Below are positions 35,202 to 44,780 of a DNA stretch of 64,000 nt, piece by piece. Both the position numbers and the translations under genes were made by a program. Within the stretch, counting starts at the first letter, position 1. The number at the start of each line of letters is the position of its first letter. The notes beneath the pieces are model-generated. The model did not search any database and was not told where the DNA came from. It saw only the letters and a list, made by a program, of their open reading frames with translations. Source of the stretch: Streptococcus iniae. Lineage in GTDB: Bacteria; Bacillota; Bacilli; Lactobacillales; Streptococcaceae. Location of the stretch: NCBI RefSeq assembly GCF_030732225.1, contig NZ_CP132230.1, positions 214,001 to 278,000 of the forward strand. Direction: 5' to 3'.

Positions 35202-36863
35202 ATGAAGACAATCGATATTGATCTCTGCTCGATTCAAGAAGCACGAGATCTTGCAAAAAAAGGGAAAGAAGCGGCTGATAAAGTGGCACACTTCTCTGAT
35301 GAACAAATTGATGCGATTTTACAGAATATTGTTAAAGCTGTTCAAGCTAATGCCTATCACTTGGCAGAAATGGCAGTTGAAGAAACAGGATTTGGAAAAG
35401 TAGCTGATAAAGCTTATAAAAATCATGCGGCATCACATTTGCTTTATGAAGAGATTAAGCATCAAAAAACCTCAGGAATTATTGAATTTGATGAAAAAAA
35501 TAAACTTTTCAATGTAGCAGAACCAATGGGGTTGATACTAGGGATAACCCCTTCTACAAACCCAACGTCAACCATCATTTTTAAAGCAATGATTGCAATC
35601 AAGGCACGTAATGCCATTGTTTTTGCACCTCATCCAGCTGCTAAACGGTGTAGTATTGCGGCAACAGAACTTGTTCGAAAAGCAGCCATTGAAGCAGGAG
35701 CACCAGAACATTTGGTTGCTTGCGTGATGAACCCTTCTTTAGAATCAAGTAATACCTTGATGCATGCTAAAGAAGTTTCAATGATTATTGCTACTGGCGG
35801 TCCTGGTATGGTTAAAGCAGCTTACAGCAGTGGTAAACCAGCAATAGGTGTTGGGGCAGGAAACTCGCCAGCCTATATTGAACGAACAGCAGATGTTAAA
35901 AAAGCCGTTTCAAACATCCTAGCCTCTAAAACCTTTGATAATGGCACCATCTGTGCTTCTGAACAAGCCATTATCTGTGAAGAAGTCAATAAAGATGAGG
36001 TTATTCGTGAATTAAAAGCACAAGGTTGTTACTTTATGACCAAAGAGGAAACAGATAAGGTTTGTGATGTTCTCTTTAGAGGCAATTCACAAGGGTGCAA
36101 CCCATCAATGAGTCCGAAATTTGTTGGAAAACCTGCAACCGAAATTGCTGAGGCAGTTGGCTTAGCCGTTCCAAAGGATACTAAAGTTCTTGTGGGTCCT
36201 CAATCAGGTGTCGGTCAAGGCAATCCATTGTCATTTGAAAAATTAACAACAGTTTTAGGTTTCTATGTGGTTAAGAACTGGGAAGAAGCCTGTGCTTTGA
36301 GTATTCGTCTCTTGCAAAATGGCATTGGGCACACCATGAGTCTACACACAGAAGATCCAAAAATGATTTTCCGCTTCTCAACAAAACCAGCCTCTCGTAT
36401 TCTGGTTAATACAGGTGGTAGTCAAGGTGGCACTGGAATCTCAACAGGTTTACCAGTTGCTTTCACACTTGGTTGCGGTACAGCAGGAGGAAGTTCGGTT
36501 TCTGAAAACCTTGGACCCAAACATTTGATGAACATCAAAACAGTAGCTTATGGCATAAAAGATGTGACAAACTTAGTGGCCGATGATGCTATTTTTCAGG
36601 CTTTGCCAAAAGGGTGCCCAACACAGTCAATGAAAGAAGAGGTATCAGTAGTGTCTTCTGCATCCATTCACTGCAAAGAGACTAGCGTTTCTTGCCAGAC
36701 ACAAAAAGCCTTTCTCGATCAAACGCCTCAATCCATTCAAGAGGCATTTGAAAGACGGCAGGCACAAAAACCTTCTGATGATAGCATAAAAATCAATGCC
36801 AATACTGCAGTAGACAATGACACTATTGTAAGAGAAATCTTATCAGCTTTAAAACAGAAATAA
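35202..36863 (+). CDS. cutF: CoA-acylating acetaldehyde dehydrogenase with encapsulation tail
   Basis: A 553-residue enzyme that oxidises acetaldehyde to acetyl-CoA with NAD+ and CoA. Catalytic C251 is in KTFDNGTICASEQ. The nucleotide site is EPMGLILGITPSTNPTSTIIFK, and the CoA-region motif GGSQGGTGISTGLPVAFTLGCGTAGG is intact. Residues about 480-553 are an extra Gln/Ser-rich linker ending in an amphipathic helix (NDTIVREILSALKQK), a probable encapsulation peptide. Compare the cysteine-less paralogue at 24762. Confidence 0.93.
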   Translation: MKTIDIDLCSIQEARDLAKKGKEAADKVAHFSDEQIDAILQNIVKAVQANAYHLAEMAVEETGFGKVADKAYKNHAASHLLYEEIKHQKTSGIIEFDEKNKLFNVAEPMGLILGITPSTNPTSTIIFKAMIAIKARNAIVFAPHPAAKRCSIAATELVRKAAIEAGAPEHLVACVMNPSLESSNTLMHAKEVSMIIATGGPGMVKAAYSSGKPAIGVGAGNSPAYIERTADVKKAVSNILASKTFDNGTICASEQAIICEEVNKDEVIRELKAQGCYFMTKEETDKVCDVLFRGNSQGCNPSMSPKFVGKPATEIAEAVGLAVPKDTKVLVGPQSGVGQGNPLSFEKLTTVLGFYVVKNWEEACALSIRLLQNGIGHTMSLHTEDPKMIFRFSTKPASRILVNTGGSQGGTGISTGLPVAFTLGCGTAGGSSVSENLGPKHLMNIKTVAYGIKDVTNLVADDAIFQALPKGCPTQSMKEEVSVVSSASIHCKETSVSCQTQKAFLDQTPQSIQEAFERRQAQKPSDDSIKINANTAVDNDTIVREILSALKQK

Positions 36864-36873
36864 GAGGGAGAAG

Positions 36874-37572
36874 ATGGAGCAAGATTTAGAACGTTTATTT
36901 TATCAGGTCATTGATCAATTGAGTGGTTTGACGTCTTCAGAAAATCTCAGTCAGGAATCAGCCTTAGTAAAGCCTTCTTGTCCAAGAGATTTGGATACAA
37001 ATGGGTTTGTTATCCCATTAGGTGTTTCAAACCATCATATCCATCTGTCACAGGCTGATGCGGACCTTCTCTTTGGAGAAGGGTATGTCTTTCAAAAACT
37101 CAAAGATCTCTCTCAACCAGGTCAGTTTGCTTTTCAAGAATGTGTCACAATTGCAGGGCCAAAAGGTGTGATTGACAAAGTGCGTATCTTAGGACCAGTT
37201 AGAGGAGAAAGCCAAGTTGAAATCACAGCAACAGATGGCTTTAAATTAGGAATTAATGCCCCCTTACGTCTCTCAGGAGACCTAGAAGCTACGCCTAGTT
37301 GTACGGTTATCGGACCAGCCGGTTCAGTCCAATTGAAAAAGGGATGTATTATTGCTAAACGCCATATTCATATGACACCAGAAGATGCCAAATGTTTTGG
37401 GGTTGTCGACAAAGAAGAAGTCGCCTTAGAGTTGCCAGGTGAGCGTGGCGGTATTCTCAAAAATGTGACCATCCGTGTTAAAGAAACATTTGCACTAGAA
37501 TGCCATTTAGATACCGAAGAAGCCAACGCCCTGGGAGTTACAGGCAAGGATAAATTACGTTTAATGAAATAA
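36874..37572 (+). CDS. pduL: PduL-type phosphate acyltransferase
   Basis: A 232-residue PduL enzyme that turns acetyl-CoA and phosphate into acetyl-phosphate, recycling CoA inside the compartment. The two zinc-binding clusters are SNHHIHLSQADA and AKRHIHMTPEDA. The N-terminal 25 residues (MEQDLERLFYQVIDQLSGL) form an amphipathic helix, a likely encapsulation peptide. It follows the aldehyde dehydrogenase by 10 bp. Confidence 0.94.
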   Translation: MEQDLERLFYQVIDQLSGLTSSENLSQESALVKPSCPRDLDTNGFVIPLGVSNHHIHLSQADADLLFGEGYVFQKLKDLSQPGQFAFQECVTIAGPKGVIDKVRILGPVRGESQVEITATDGFKLGINAPLRLSGDLEATPSCTVIGPAGSVQLKKGCIIAKRHIHMTPEDAKCFGVVDKEEVALELPGERGGILKNVTIRVKETFALECHLDTEEANALGVTGKDKLRLMK

Positions 37573-37584
37573 AAGGAGATAAAA

Positions 37585-37860
37585 ATGACTTCAGAAGCAT
37601 TAGGAATGATTGAAACCAAAGGGTTGATTGGCTCGATAGAAGCCGCAGATGCTATGGTAAAAGCCGCCAACGTTACTTTAATTGGAAAAGAATTTGTTGG
37701 GGGAGGTCTAGTAACCGTCTTGGTACGTGGAGATGTAGGAGCAGTAAAAGCCGCCACAGATGCAGGAGCCGCTGCCGCACAACGTGTTGGAGAACTTATT
37801 TCAGTTCACGTTATCCCACGACCTCATAGCGAAGTTGAACTGATTTTACCAAATAAATAA
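37585..37860 (+). CDS. BMC hexameric shell protein, tandem copy 1
   Basis: A 91-residue BMC-H protein, nearly identical to the next two and close to the one at 23488 ([54 protein letters not shown]). AAAAGGAG RBS. It is probably a main facet protein, and gene dosage may matter. Confidence 0.95.
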   Translation: MTSEALGMIETKGLIGSIEAADAMVKAANVTLIGKEFVGGGLVTVLVRGDVGAVKAATDAGAAAAQRVGELISVHVIPRPHSEVELILPNK

Positions 37861-37890
37861 TGGCTATTGCCAAAAGAAAGAGGAATACAC

Positions 37891-38166
37891 ATGAACTCAG
37901 AAGCATTAGGAATGGTTGAAACTAAAGGATTAATTGGTTCAATAGAAGCCGCAGACGCCATGGTAAAAGCCGCCAACGTTACTTTAATTGGAAAAGAATT
38001 TGTTGGAGGGGGTCTAGTAACCGTCTTGGTACGTGGAGATGTAGGAGCAGTAAAAGCCGCCACAGATGCAGGAGCCGCTGCCGCACAACGTGTTGGAGAA
38101 CTTATTTCAGTTCACGTTATCCCACGCCCTCACAGTGAAGTTGAATTGATTTTACCAACAAAATAA
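37891..38166 (+). CDS. BMC hexameric shell protein, tandem copy 2
   Basis: A 91-residue BMC-H protein. It starts at ATG 37891 behind AAAGAGG; an in-frame TTG at 37867 is rejected for lack of an RBS. It differs from copy 1 at only a few residues (N-terminal MNS for MTS, GMVE for GMIE, T for N near the end). The nucleotide sequence is almost identical over the central 200 bp, a sign of recent duplication or gene conversion. Confidence 0.94.
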   Translation: MNSEALGMVETKGLIGSIEAADAMVKAANVTLIGKEFVGGGLVTVLVRGDVGAVKAATDAGAAAAQRVGELISVHVIPRPHSEVELILPTK

Positions 38167-38195
38167 GGCAAATAAAAAAAGAAAGAGGAATACAC

Positions 38196-38471
38196 ATGAA
38201 CTCAGAAGCATTAGGAATGATTGAAACTAAAGGATTAATTGGTTCAATAGAAGCCGCAGACGCCATGGTAAAAGCCGCCAACGTTACTTTAATTGGAAAA
38301 GAATTTGTTGGAGGGGGTCTAGTAACCGTCTTGGTACGTGGAGATGTAGGAGCAGTAAAAGCCGCCACAGATGCAGGAGCCGCTGCCGCCCAACGTGTTG
38401 GGGAACTTATTTCAGTTCACGTTATCCCACGTCCTCACAGTGAAGTTGAACTCATTTTACCAAAACACTAA
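38196..38471 (+). CDS. BMC hexameric shell protein, tandem copy 3
   Basis: A 91-residue BMC-H protein with the same upstream AAAGAGGAATACAC as copy 2, so the duplicated unit includes the RBS. The C-terminus ends LPKH rather than LPTK. It is the last shell gene. A 122-bp gap then precedes the PFOR gene. Confidence 0.94.
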   Translation: MNSEALGMIETKGLIGSIEAADAMVKAANVTLIGKEFVGGGLVTVLVRGDVGAVKAATDAGAAAAQRVGELISVHVIPRPHSEVELILPKH

Positions 38472-38593
38472 TTGGAATCAACAGAGTTGCTGACTGGTAG
38501 TGTCAAGTTGCCGGTCTTTACTCTGACAGATGTGTTTGCTTTTAAACAAAGAATGTAACGATTTTTAAAGACAGATTAGAAAGGAGGTAAAGG

Positions 38594-41500
38594 ATGCACA
38601 AAGAAATCATGGATGGCAATACAGCCGCAGCTCACATTGCATATGCTTTTAGTGATATGGCAGGTATTTATCCCATTACGCCAAGTTCAACTATGGCTGA
38701 ATCAGTGGATATCTGGCAAACAGAAGGACGAAAGAATCTGTTTGGGCAAGAACTGAAGGTTGTTGAGATGCAGTCAGAGGCGGGTGTCGCTGGCTTTGTT
38801 CACGGTGCATTAAAAACAGGAGCGTTAACAACCACCTTTACCTCCTCACAAGGACTCTTACTCATGTTGCCTAACCTTTATAAAATTGCAGGGGAACTAC
38901 TTCCCGCAGTTTTTCATGTGGCAGCAAGAGCAGTGACTACTAATGCACTTAGTATTTTTGGTGACCATAGTGATGTCATGTCTGTTCGTCAAAGTGGTTG
39001 TGCCATGCTAGCGGAAAGTTCTGTTCAAGAGGTTATGGATTTATCAGTTCTTGCGCATTTGGCAACTCTAGAAACCAGTATTCCTTTTGTCAGCTTTTTT
39101 GACGGCTTTAGAACAAGTCATGAATTGCAACGCATAGAGGTTTTTGATAATGATGATTTAAGACCACTCTTAAACGAGGAGGCACTTGCTGTTTTCCGTT
39201 CAAGGGCTATGAATCCAAACCACCCCAAGGTTTCTGGAAGCAACCAAGGGCCAGAACTCTATTTTCAACAACGTGAAACGGTCAATAGACATTATCAGAT
39301 TATCCCTTATGTCGTTCAAAAGTACATGCAAAAAATCAATGCCTTGCGAGGAACCCATTATGATTTAATGACTTATTATGGGGATAAACAAGCAAGTGAA
39401 CTGATTATTGCAATGGGTTCAGTAGCACAAACCATTGAACAAACCGTGTATTATTTGAATCAAAAAGGGCGAAAAGTTGGTTTTATTAATGTCCACCTTT
39501 ACCGCCCATTTCCCAAAGAGCATTTCTTAGCCATTTTACCTAAGAGTGTCCAAGCAATTGCTGTCTTAGACAGAACCAAAGAGCCAGGTGCTATTGGTGA
39601 GCCACTTTTTATGGATGTGCAATCAGCTCTGTTTGAAAGTGCTTGTCGTCCTAAGGTTATTGGTGGTAGATATGGTATTGGCTGTAAGGATACAGGACCA
39701 GAGCAGATTATTGCAGTCTTTGACGAGTTACAAAAATCAGATGCTAAAAAACACTTTACACTTGGAATTGAAGATGATGTCACCCATTTATCTCTAGCTC
39801 TAGGAGAAACTCTTGATTTAACAGGAAAAAACAGTTATCAGGTTAAGTTCTGGGGCTTAGGTGGTGATGGAACAGTCAGTCTCAATAAATCCAATGTCAA
39901 AATTATTGGTGAGCATACTGATAAGGAAGTTCAAGCCTATTTTTATTATGATTCGCGTAAGCAAAATGGTTTAACGGTTTCCCATTTGAGGTTTAGCCCA
40001 GAAGCCATCAAATCTTCTTATTTTGTTCAAGAACCTGATTTTGTGGGGGTGTCAACAGCTGCCTACCTGAGGCAATACGACTTGCTCAAAGGGTTGAAAC
40101 AAGGAGGGATTTTTCTTCTTAATACCACTTGGAGTCAGGAGCAACTTCATCGCAATTTGCCTGCTAATCTAAAAAAATACCTAGCAGATCATCAGATTCG
40201 TTTTTATACAATCAACGCCTATCAAATTGCTCAAACTGTTGGCCTAGACCGCAAATCAAGCATCTGCATGCAGACGGCATTTTTTAAGTTGACACAACTT
40301 TTACCAATGCAAGAAGCTATTTTGGCCATGAAAGATCACGTTTTAAAGACTTATAAGCAGAAATCGCCAGAGGTCGTTGCAAAAAATCTCAAGGCAATAG
40401 CCTTGTCCATGGATGCTCTGCAAAAGATTGATGTTCCTAAAGAATGGAGTTATGCTCAGCCAACTAGCATGAAAAGGATGGCTCAGACAAATGCTTATTT
40501 TAGAGATATTCAAGAGCCTACAACTAGATTGGAAGGCGATACGATATCTGTAGGGCAATTGATCAAACATGGTATGGTAGCAGGTGATTTACCTTTAGGA
40601 CAGGTAGTGCATGAAAAACGCAGTTTAGCCCTTGAAGTTCCTGAATGGAATGCGGATGCATGCATTCAGTGTAATCAGTGTGCTTTTGTTTGTCCACATG
40701 CAGCCATTCGACCTTTTCTAATCGATCAAGATGAGCTCAATGTGGCGCCAAAGGGCTACAACGTTAGAGATTTCAAAGGACAAGATGGTCTTCTATACAG
40801 AATTCAAGTGTCAGTAGAAAACTGTACAGGCTGTGAACTCTGTGTTAAAACTTGCCCAGCCAGAGGCAAGGCCCTTAAAATGGTGCCAGTAACCAGTGAC
40901 AATGAGCTCAAAATGAAAGAAGAAGCCATCAATTGGGCTTTCGCCATGTCTTTGCGGGCCAAAGAGAATCCCGCAAAACCAGGGAGTCTTCTATTCACGC
41001 AATTTGAGCAACCCTTATTAGAGTTTTCAGGAGCTTGTCCGGGTTGTGGGGAAACCCCTTATATCAAACTCTTAACACAATTATTTGGTGACCGCATGAT
41101 GGTGGCAAATGCCACAGGTTGTTCCTCAATCTGGGGAGTCATGGCACCTGCAACTCCTTACAGTACAAACGCTTTAGGGCAAGGCCCTGCTTTAAGCAAT
41201 TCCCTTCTAGAGGACAATGCTGAATTTGGTTATGGCATGATGCTTGCTAATAAAAATCAAAGGCAAGCTTTGGTGCCATTAATGCAAAAGGCAATGCCAG
41301 TTGCTAGTTTGGACTTGAAAGCTTTGATGCAAGACTGGATTGAGCATCTACATCAGGGTCTGGGATCTCGGGCACGAAGTGCAAAATTAAGGTCAGCTTT
41401 ATCTGAGGAAATGCAAGACCAACCACTTTTAAAAGAGCTTTATGCTCACAGTGATTTATTTGTTAAGCCTTCACAATGGTTAATTGGTGGTGATGGTTGG

Positions 41501-42229
41501 GCTTATGACATTGGTTTTGGTGGGCTTGATCATGTCTTAGCCAGTGGAGCAGATCTTAATATTTTGGTGCTTGATAATGAAACTTATTCTAACACCGGAG
41601 GTCATGTGTCTAAAGGGACGCCAAAATCAGCCATAGCCAAATTCTCATCCTCTGGGAACCGTGGCTCCAAAAAAGATTTGGGCATGATGGCCATGACATA
41701 TGGCAACGTTTACGTTGCCCAAGTAGCTAGTGGCGCAAATCCGATTCAGCTTATTAAAGCTTTTGAAGAGGCAGAACGTTATCCGGGACCATCCCTTATT
41801 ATTGCTTATGTGCCTTGTATTAGTCATGGACTTGCAGGTGGTCTAAAAGAGAGCCTAGAGGAAGCTAGGGAGGCTGTGGCATCTGGTTATTGGTCTCTCT
41901 ACCGATACAACCCGCAATTACAAGAAATGGGTAAGAACCCCATGCAGCTTGATTATAAAAGGCCTCAATTCGATAAAATGATTGACTTTATGGTGAAACA
42001 AGAACGTTTTTCAGCCTTGGAGCAGGTCAATCCTATTGCAGCTAAACAATTACTACAAGAAACCGTCAGCAATGCTAGACGTCGATTTCTAACTTATGCT
42101 AAGCTATCAGGAGACCATGACAGTTTCATCTCTAAATCAGAGGTCACCCATGCTAGAGCAAATGCTAAAAAAGGAACAGTCATGGCAAATGACTCCCTAG
42201 AAGAAATTTTAAAAAGTCTCGACTTTTAA
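38594..42229 (+). CDS. nifJ: Pyruvate:ferredoxin (flavodoxin) oxidoreductase
   Basis: A 1211-residue single-chain PFOR, full length. Order: N-terminal pyrimidine domain (AYAFSDMAGIYPITPSSTMAE), CoA domain, two 4Fe-4S clusters (CIQCNQCAFVCPHA near 690, CTGCELCVKTCPARG near 744), a further Fe-S cysteine pair (GACPGCGETPY) and the thiamine-diphosphate motif (GGDGWAYDIGFGGLDHVL..LDNETYSNTGG). It oxidises pyruvate to acetyl-CoA and reduces ferredoxin or flavodoxin. PFOR is unusual in streptococci, which rely on pyruvate formate-lyase. Strong RBS AAAGGAGG. It probably feeds electrons to CutD. Confidence 0.95.
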   Translation: MHKEIMDGNTAAAHIAYAFSDMAGIYPITPSSTMAESVDIWQTEGRKNLFGQELKVVEMQSEAGVAGFVHGALKTGALTTTFTSSQGLLLMLPNLYKIAGELLPAVFHVAARAVTTNALSIFGDHSDVMSVRQSGCAMLAESSVQEVMDLSVLAHLATLETSIPFVSFFDGFRTSHELQRIEVFDNDDLRPLLNEEALAVFRSRAMNPNHPKVSGSNQGPELYFQQRETVNRHYQIIPYVVQKYMQKINALRGTHYDLMTYYGDKQASELIIAMGSVAQTIEQTVYYLNQKGRKVGFINVHLYRPFPKEHFLAILPKSVQAIAVLDRTKEPGAIGEPLFMDVQSALFESACRPKVIGGRYGIGCKDTGPEQIIAVFDELQKSDAKKHFTLGIEDDVTHLSLALGETLDLTGKNSYQVKFWGLGGDGTVSLNKSNVKIIGEHTDKEVQAYFYYDSRKQNGLTVSHLRFSPEAIKSSYFVQEPDFVGVSTAAYLRQYDLLKGLKQGGIFLLNTTWSQEQLHRNLPANLKKYLADHQIRFYTINAYQIAQTVGLDRKSSICMQTAFFKLTQLLPMQEAILAMKDHVLKTYKQKSPEVVAKNLKAIALSMDALQKIDVPKEWSYAQPTSMKRMAQTNAYFRDIQEPTTRLEGDTISVGQLIKHGMVAGDLPLGQVVHEKRSLALEVPEWNADACIQCNQCAFVCPHAAIRPFLIDQDELNVAPKGYNVRDFKGQDGLLYRIQVSVENCTGCELCVKTCPARGKALKMVPVTSDNELKMKEEAINWAFAMSLRAKENPAKPGSLLFTQFEQPLLEFSGACPGCGETPYIKLLTQLFGDRMMVANATGCSSIWGVMAPATPYSTNALGQGPALSNSLLEDNAEFGYGMMLANKNQRQALVPLMQKAMPVASLDLKALMQDWIEHLHQGLGSRARSAKLRSALSEEMQDQPLLKELYAHSDLFVKPSQWLIGGDGWAYDIGFGGLDHVLASGADLNILVLDNETYSNTGGHVSKGTPKSAIAKFSSSGNRGSKKDLGMMAMTYGNVYVAQVASGANPIQLIKAFEEAERYPGPSLIIAYVPCISHGLAGGLKESLEEAREAVASGYWSLYRYNPQLQEMGKNPMQLDYKRPQFDKMIDFMVKQERFSALEQVNPIAAKQLLQETVSNARRRFLTYAKLSGDHDSFISKSEVTHARANAKKGTVMANDSLEEILKSLDF

Positions 42230-42248
42230 CTAAAAATGGAGTAAATAA

Positions 42249-43283
42249 ATGGAAAGCAAAAAACACACTCATATAGCTTCTGCGCAAAGTCAGATGGATA
42301 AAGTAACCAATCAATTTCGTGTTAAAGGTATGTTTCACGGTATTATGTCAGGTTTCACCTATGGCATTTATTCTGTGTTATTGATGGTTGCTAGTGGTTA
42401 TAGTCCTTTAGCGACAGCTGCAGGAATTTTAGCAGCTCCTTATGTCACATCGGGTCTTAATGACTTATTGTCTGGTTTGATTTTAACCCTTTATAATTTG
42501 AAACAAGGTAAGTTAAAAGAAATTCCTCGCACCCTAAAAACCCGTCCTGGTCAGCTTTTGATTATTGGCTTCTTATTAGGTGGGCCAATTGCTAGTGGGG
42601 CTTATCTTATTGGTCTTTATTTTGCAGGTGCATATGCTATTCCAATCTCAGCAACCAATGCTTTGTTTGGGGCACTTTTTTCAGCTATCTTCTTAAAAAC
42701 AAAAATCAATTTCCGTGTAGGTTCAGGAATGTTTATCTGTGTTACGGGTGCTATTATTATTAACTGGGTAAAACCAGAAGGTGCACCTAACTTCACATTG
42801 GGAATCATTTGTGCCCTTATTGCAGCTATCTGCTGGGGTGCTGAAGGGGTGTTTTCAGCTTTTGGTGGGGCTATGCTTGACCAAGAAGTTGCAGTTAATA
42901 TCCGTCAATTGATTTCAGGCTGTGTGAGCTTAATCTTGATTGTTCCATCTATTGGAGCAGTCGGTCTTTTAATCAAAACAATTAGTGTAGGTGTTCCAGT
43001 CTTTTGGTTAGCCTTAGCAGGGATTGCTGCGGGCATGTCTTTCATCTTTTGGTATAAGGCAAATTCGACAATTGGAACAGCTATTGGAATGTCCTTGAAC
43101 ATTACCTATGCCTTCTGGGGTGTCTTGTTCAGTATCATCTTCTTACACCAAGCTATTACACCAACAATTGTACTTGGTTCAATCATTATCATCGTGGGAG
43201 CAATCTTGGTAACCATGAACCCACTTGATTTCTTCAAAAAGCCAGAAACCATTGAAGAACAATTAAGCCTTGATAATGAGTAA
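42249..43283 (+). CDS. DMT-superfamily permease, candidate choline importer
   Basis: A 344-residue integral membrane protein with ten hydrophobic segments in two repeated EamA-like halves (AYAIPISATNALFGALFSAIFLK; TAIGMSLNITYAFWGVLFSIIFLH). It is the last gene of the operon, 19 bp after nifJ and before a strong terminator. No other transporter is present in the cut locus, so choline import (or trimethylamine/ethanolamine-type export) is the likely job. The family alone does not define the substrate. Confidence 0.8.
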   Translation: MESKKHTHIASAQSQMDKVTNQFRVKGMFHGIMSGFTYGIYSVLLMVASGYSPLATAAGILAAPYVTSGLNDLLSGLILTLYNLKQGKLKEIPRTLKTRPGQLLIIGFLLGGPIASGAYLIGLYFAGAYAIPISATNALFGALFSAIFLKTKINFRVGSGMFICVTGAIIINWVKPEGAPNFTLGIICALIAAICWGAEGVFSAFGGAMLDQEVAVNIRQLISGCVSLILIVPSIGAVGLLIKTISVGVPVFWLALAGIAAGMSFIFWYKANSTIGTAIGMSLNITYAFWGVLFSIIFLHQAITPTIVLGSIIIIVGAILVTMNPLDFFKKPETIEEQLSLDNE

Positions 43284-43315
43284 GAAGTCTTAGTTATTGG
43301 GTATGATGTAAAATG

Positions 43316-43345
43316 ACAAAAAGCCTTTCTCAAAGGCTTTTTGTT
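43316..43345 (+). terminator. Terminator of the choline microcompartment operon
   Basis: Perfect ACAAAAAGCCTTT-CTC-AAAGGCTTTTTGT stem with T-run, 32 bp after the permease stop. Confidence 0.92.
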
Positions 43346-43451
43346 AGGTGTGAACTAGCCTCTTCTCATTTTTTGTTTCTTTTAAGACTTAATAAATCCA
43401 TAAGCACTAATTAAGATTTAGTTAATAAATAATGTAGAATGCCTTAAGAAG

Positions 43452-44765
43452 GATACTGTCAATAATTTTGTGTAAACACAAGAGTAGAGTTTTTGAATAT
43501 TAGTCAAATAAGCTATCAAGTGTGTCAAAACATACTCCGAATCCTTTATGAATACGAGCTCCGAACTTAATGTTATAGTCTTCGAAAATACTTACAAGGC
43601 ATCGTTCTAAGGCTTCTTCATTTGGAAAAACCACCCTCTTCTTGCTTTGTCGCTTGATTTCTTTATTGAGTGATTCAATCAAGTTTGTAGAGTAAATACT
43701 AGACCAAATGTGATGTGGAAATTGATAGAAAGTTAGGAGATTTTCAGTTGTTTCAAGTGATGTCATAACCTTTTTGTAACGAGGTTTCCACTCAGAAACA
43801 AATTGTTCCAATAATTTAATAGCCTCCTGTAAATTTGTGGCACGATAAATCTGCTTGAACTGATTTAGAATAGGTGCCCTATCTACTCGTTTGACCTTAC
43901 TGGAGATATTGCGACCAATGTGAACCAGACACCGTTGCTGTTTAGCCATTGGATAGGCTTGTTGGATGATTTGATCCACACCGTTAAGCCCGTCTGTAAC
44001 AACTAGAGAAACTTGCTTAAGTCCTTGATTTTGTAGCCTCTTAAGAAGATCTGACCAAGAGACATTATTTTCATTAGGGGCAATCTCATAGCCAAGAACT
44101 GATTTATACCCTTCAGGCGTGATACCAAGTGCAATGTGAATACATTCTTTACTGACCGTACCTCGTCGCAAGGGTAAGTAAGTTCCGTCTAGATACAAGA
44201 CTGAGTAGTTAGTTTGAAAGGAACGCTCATGAAAGGCAGTGACACTTTCTTGAGTCACTTTTGTGATATTTGACACCGTTGCTGGACTGTAGTGGTGACC
44301 ATACATGCGCTCAATAATGTCACTGATTTCGCGTGTCGTAACGCCAGTTTGATAGAGTTTAATCACCATCTCTTCCAAGTGGTCATCTCGTCTAGCATAA
44401 GATGGTAATAAAACTGGTGAAAACTCGCCGTTTCGATCTCTTGGAATGATTAAATTGACTAAGCCATACTTCGTTTCAAACTGTCGAGAGTAGGTCCCAT
44501 TACGGCTATTACCTGTATTGTAACCTTCTTTTTTATATGGCTCATATCCAAGGAAAGCTGATAGTTCAACCTGCAAGAGATCATTCATAGCTATTTCTAA
44601 AGAGGATCGAAAGAATTCATCAATATCTTGTTTTTGCGCTAGGAAGTTAAGTAATTCTGTGGTAAACTGAGTCATGGGAATAAATCTCTTTCTAGTGAAG
44701 TGTCGTAACTCTACTATACAGGATTTATTCCTTTTTTGTGTTTACACAAGATATTTTACACTACC
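43452..44765 (-). mobile_element. Intact IS256-family element, copy 1
   Basis: A 1314-bp element from GATACTGTC to CACTACC. The imperfect terminal repeats share TTGTGTAAACACAA about 20 bp in from each end. An exact 8-bp target duplication TTAAGAAG flanks it (43444-43451 and 44766-44773), showing recent simple transposition. It encodes a full-length transposase. Confidence 0.95.
43500..44675 (-). CDS. IS256-family transposase, copy 1
   Basis: A 391-residue Mutator/IS256-type transposase with the DDE residues in YLDGTYLPLR, VVTDGLNG and the C-terminal NLIESLNKEIKRQSKKR region. Full length and intact. The protein is identical to the copy at 59784-60959. Confidence 0.96.
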   Translation of the reverse strand: MTQFTTELLNFLAQKQDIDEFFRSSLEIAMNDLLQVELSAFLGYEPYKKEGYNTGNSRNGTYSRQFETKYGLVNLIIPRDRNGEFSPVLLPSYARRDDHLEEMVIKLYQTGVTTREISDIIERMYGHHYSPATVSNITKVTQESVTAFHERSFQTNYSVLYLDGTYLPLRRGTVSKECIHIALGITPEGYKSVLGYEIAPNENNVSWSDLLKRLQNQGLKQVSLVVTDGLNGVDQIIQQAYPMAKQQRCLVHIGRNISSKVKRVDRAPILNQFKQIYRATNLQEAIKLLEQFVSEWKPRYKKVMTSLETTENLLTFYQFPHHIWSSIYSTNLIESLNKEIKRQSKKRVVFPNEEALERCLVSIFEDYNIKFGARIHKGFGVCFDTLDSLFD

Positions 44766-44780
44766 TTAAGAAGTGCTTGT

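Noticed and set aside
22176..38471. Ethanolamine or propanediol compartment
   Set aside because: There is no ethanolamine ammonia-lyase (EutBC), diol dehydratase (PduCDE) or corrinoid enzyme. The eut-like genes accompany a glycyl radical lyase.
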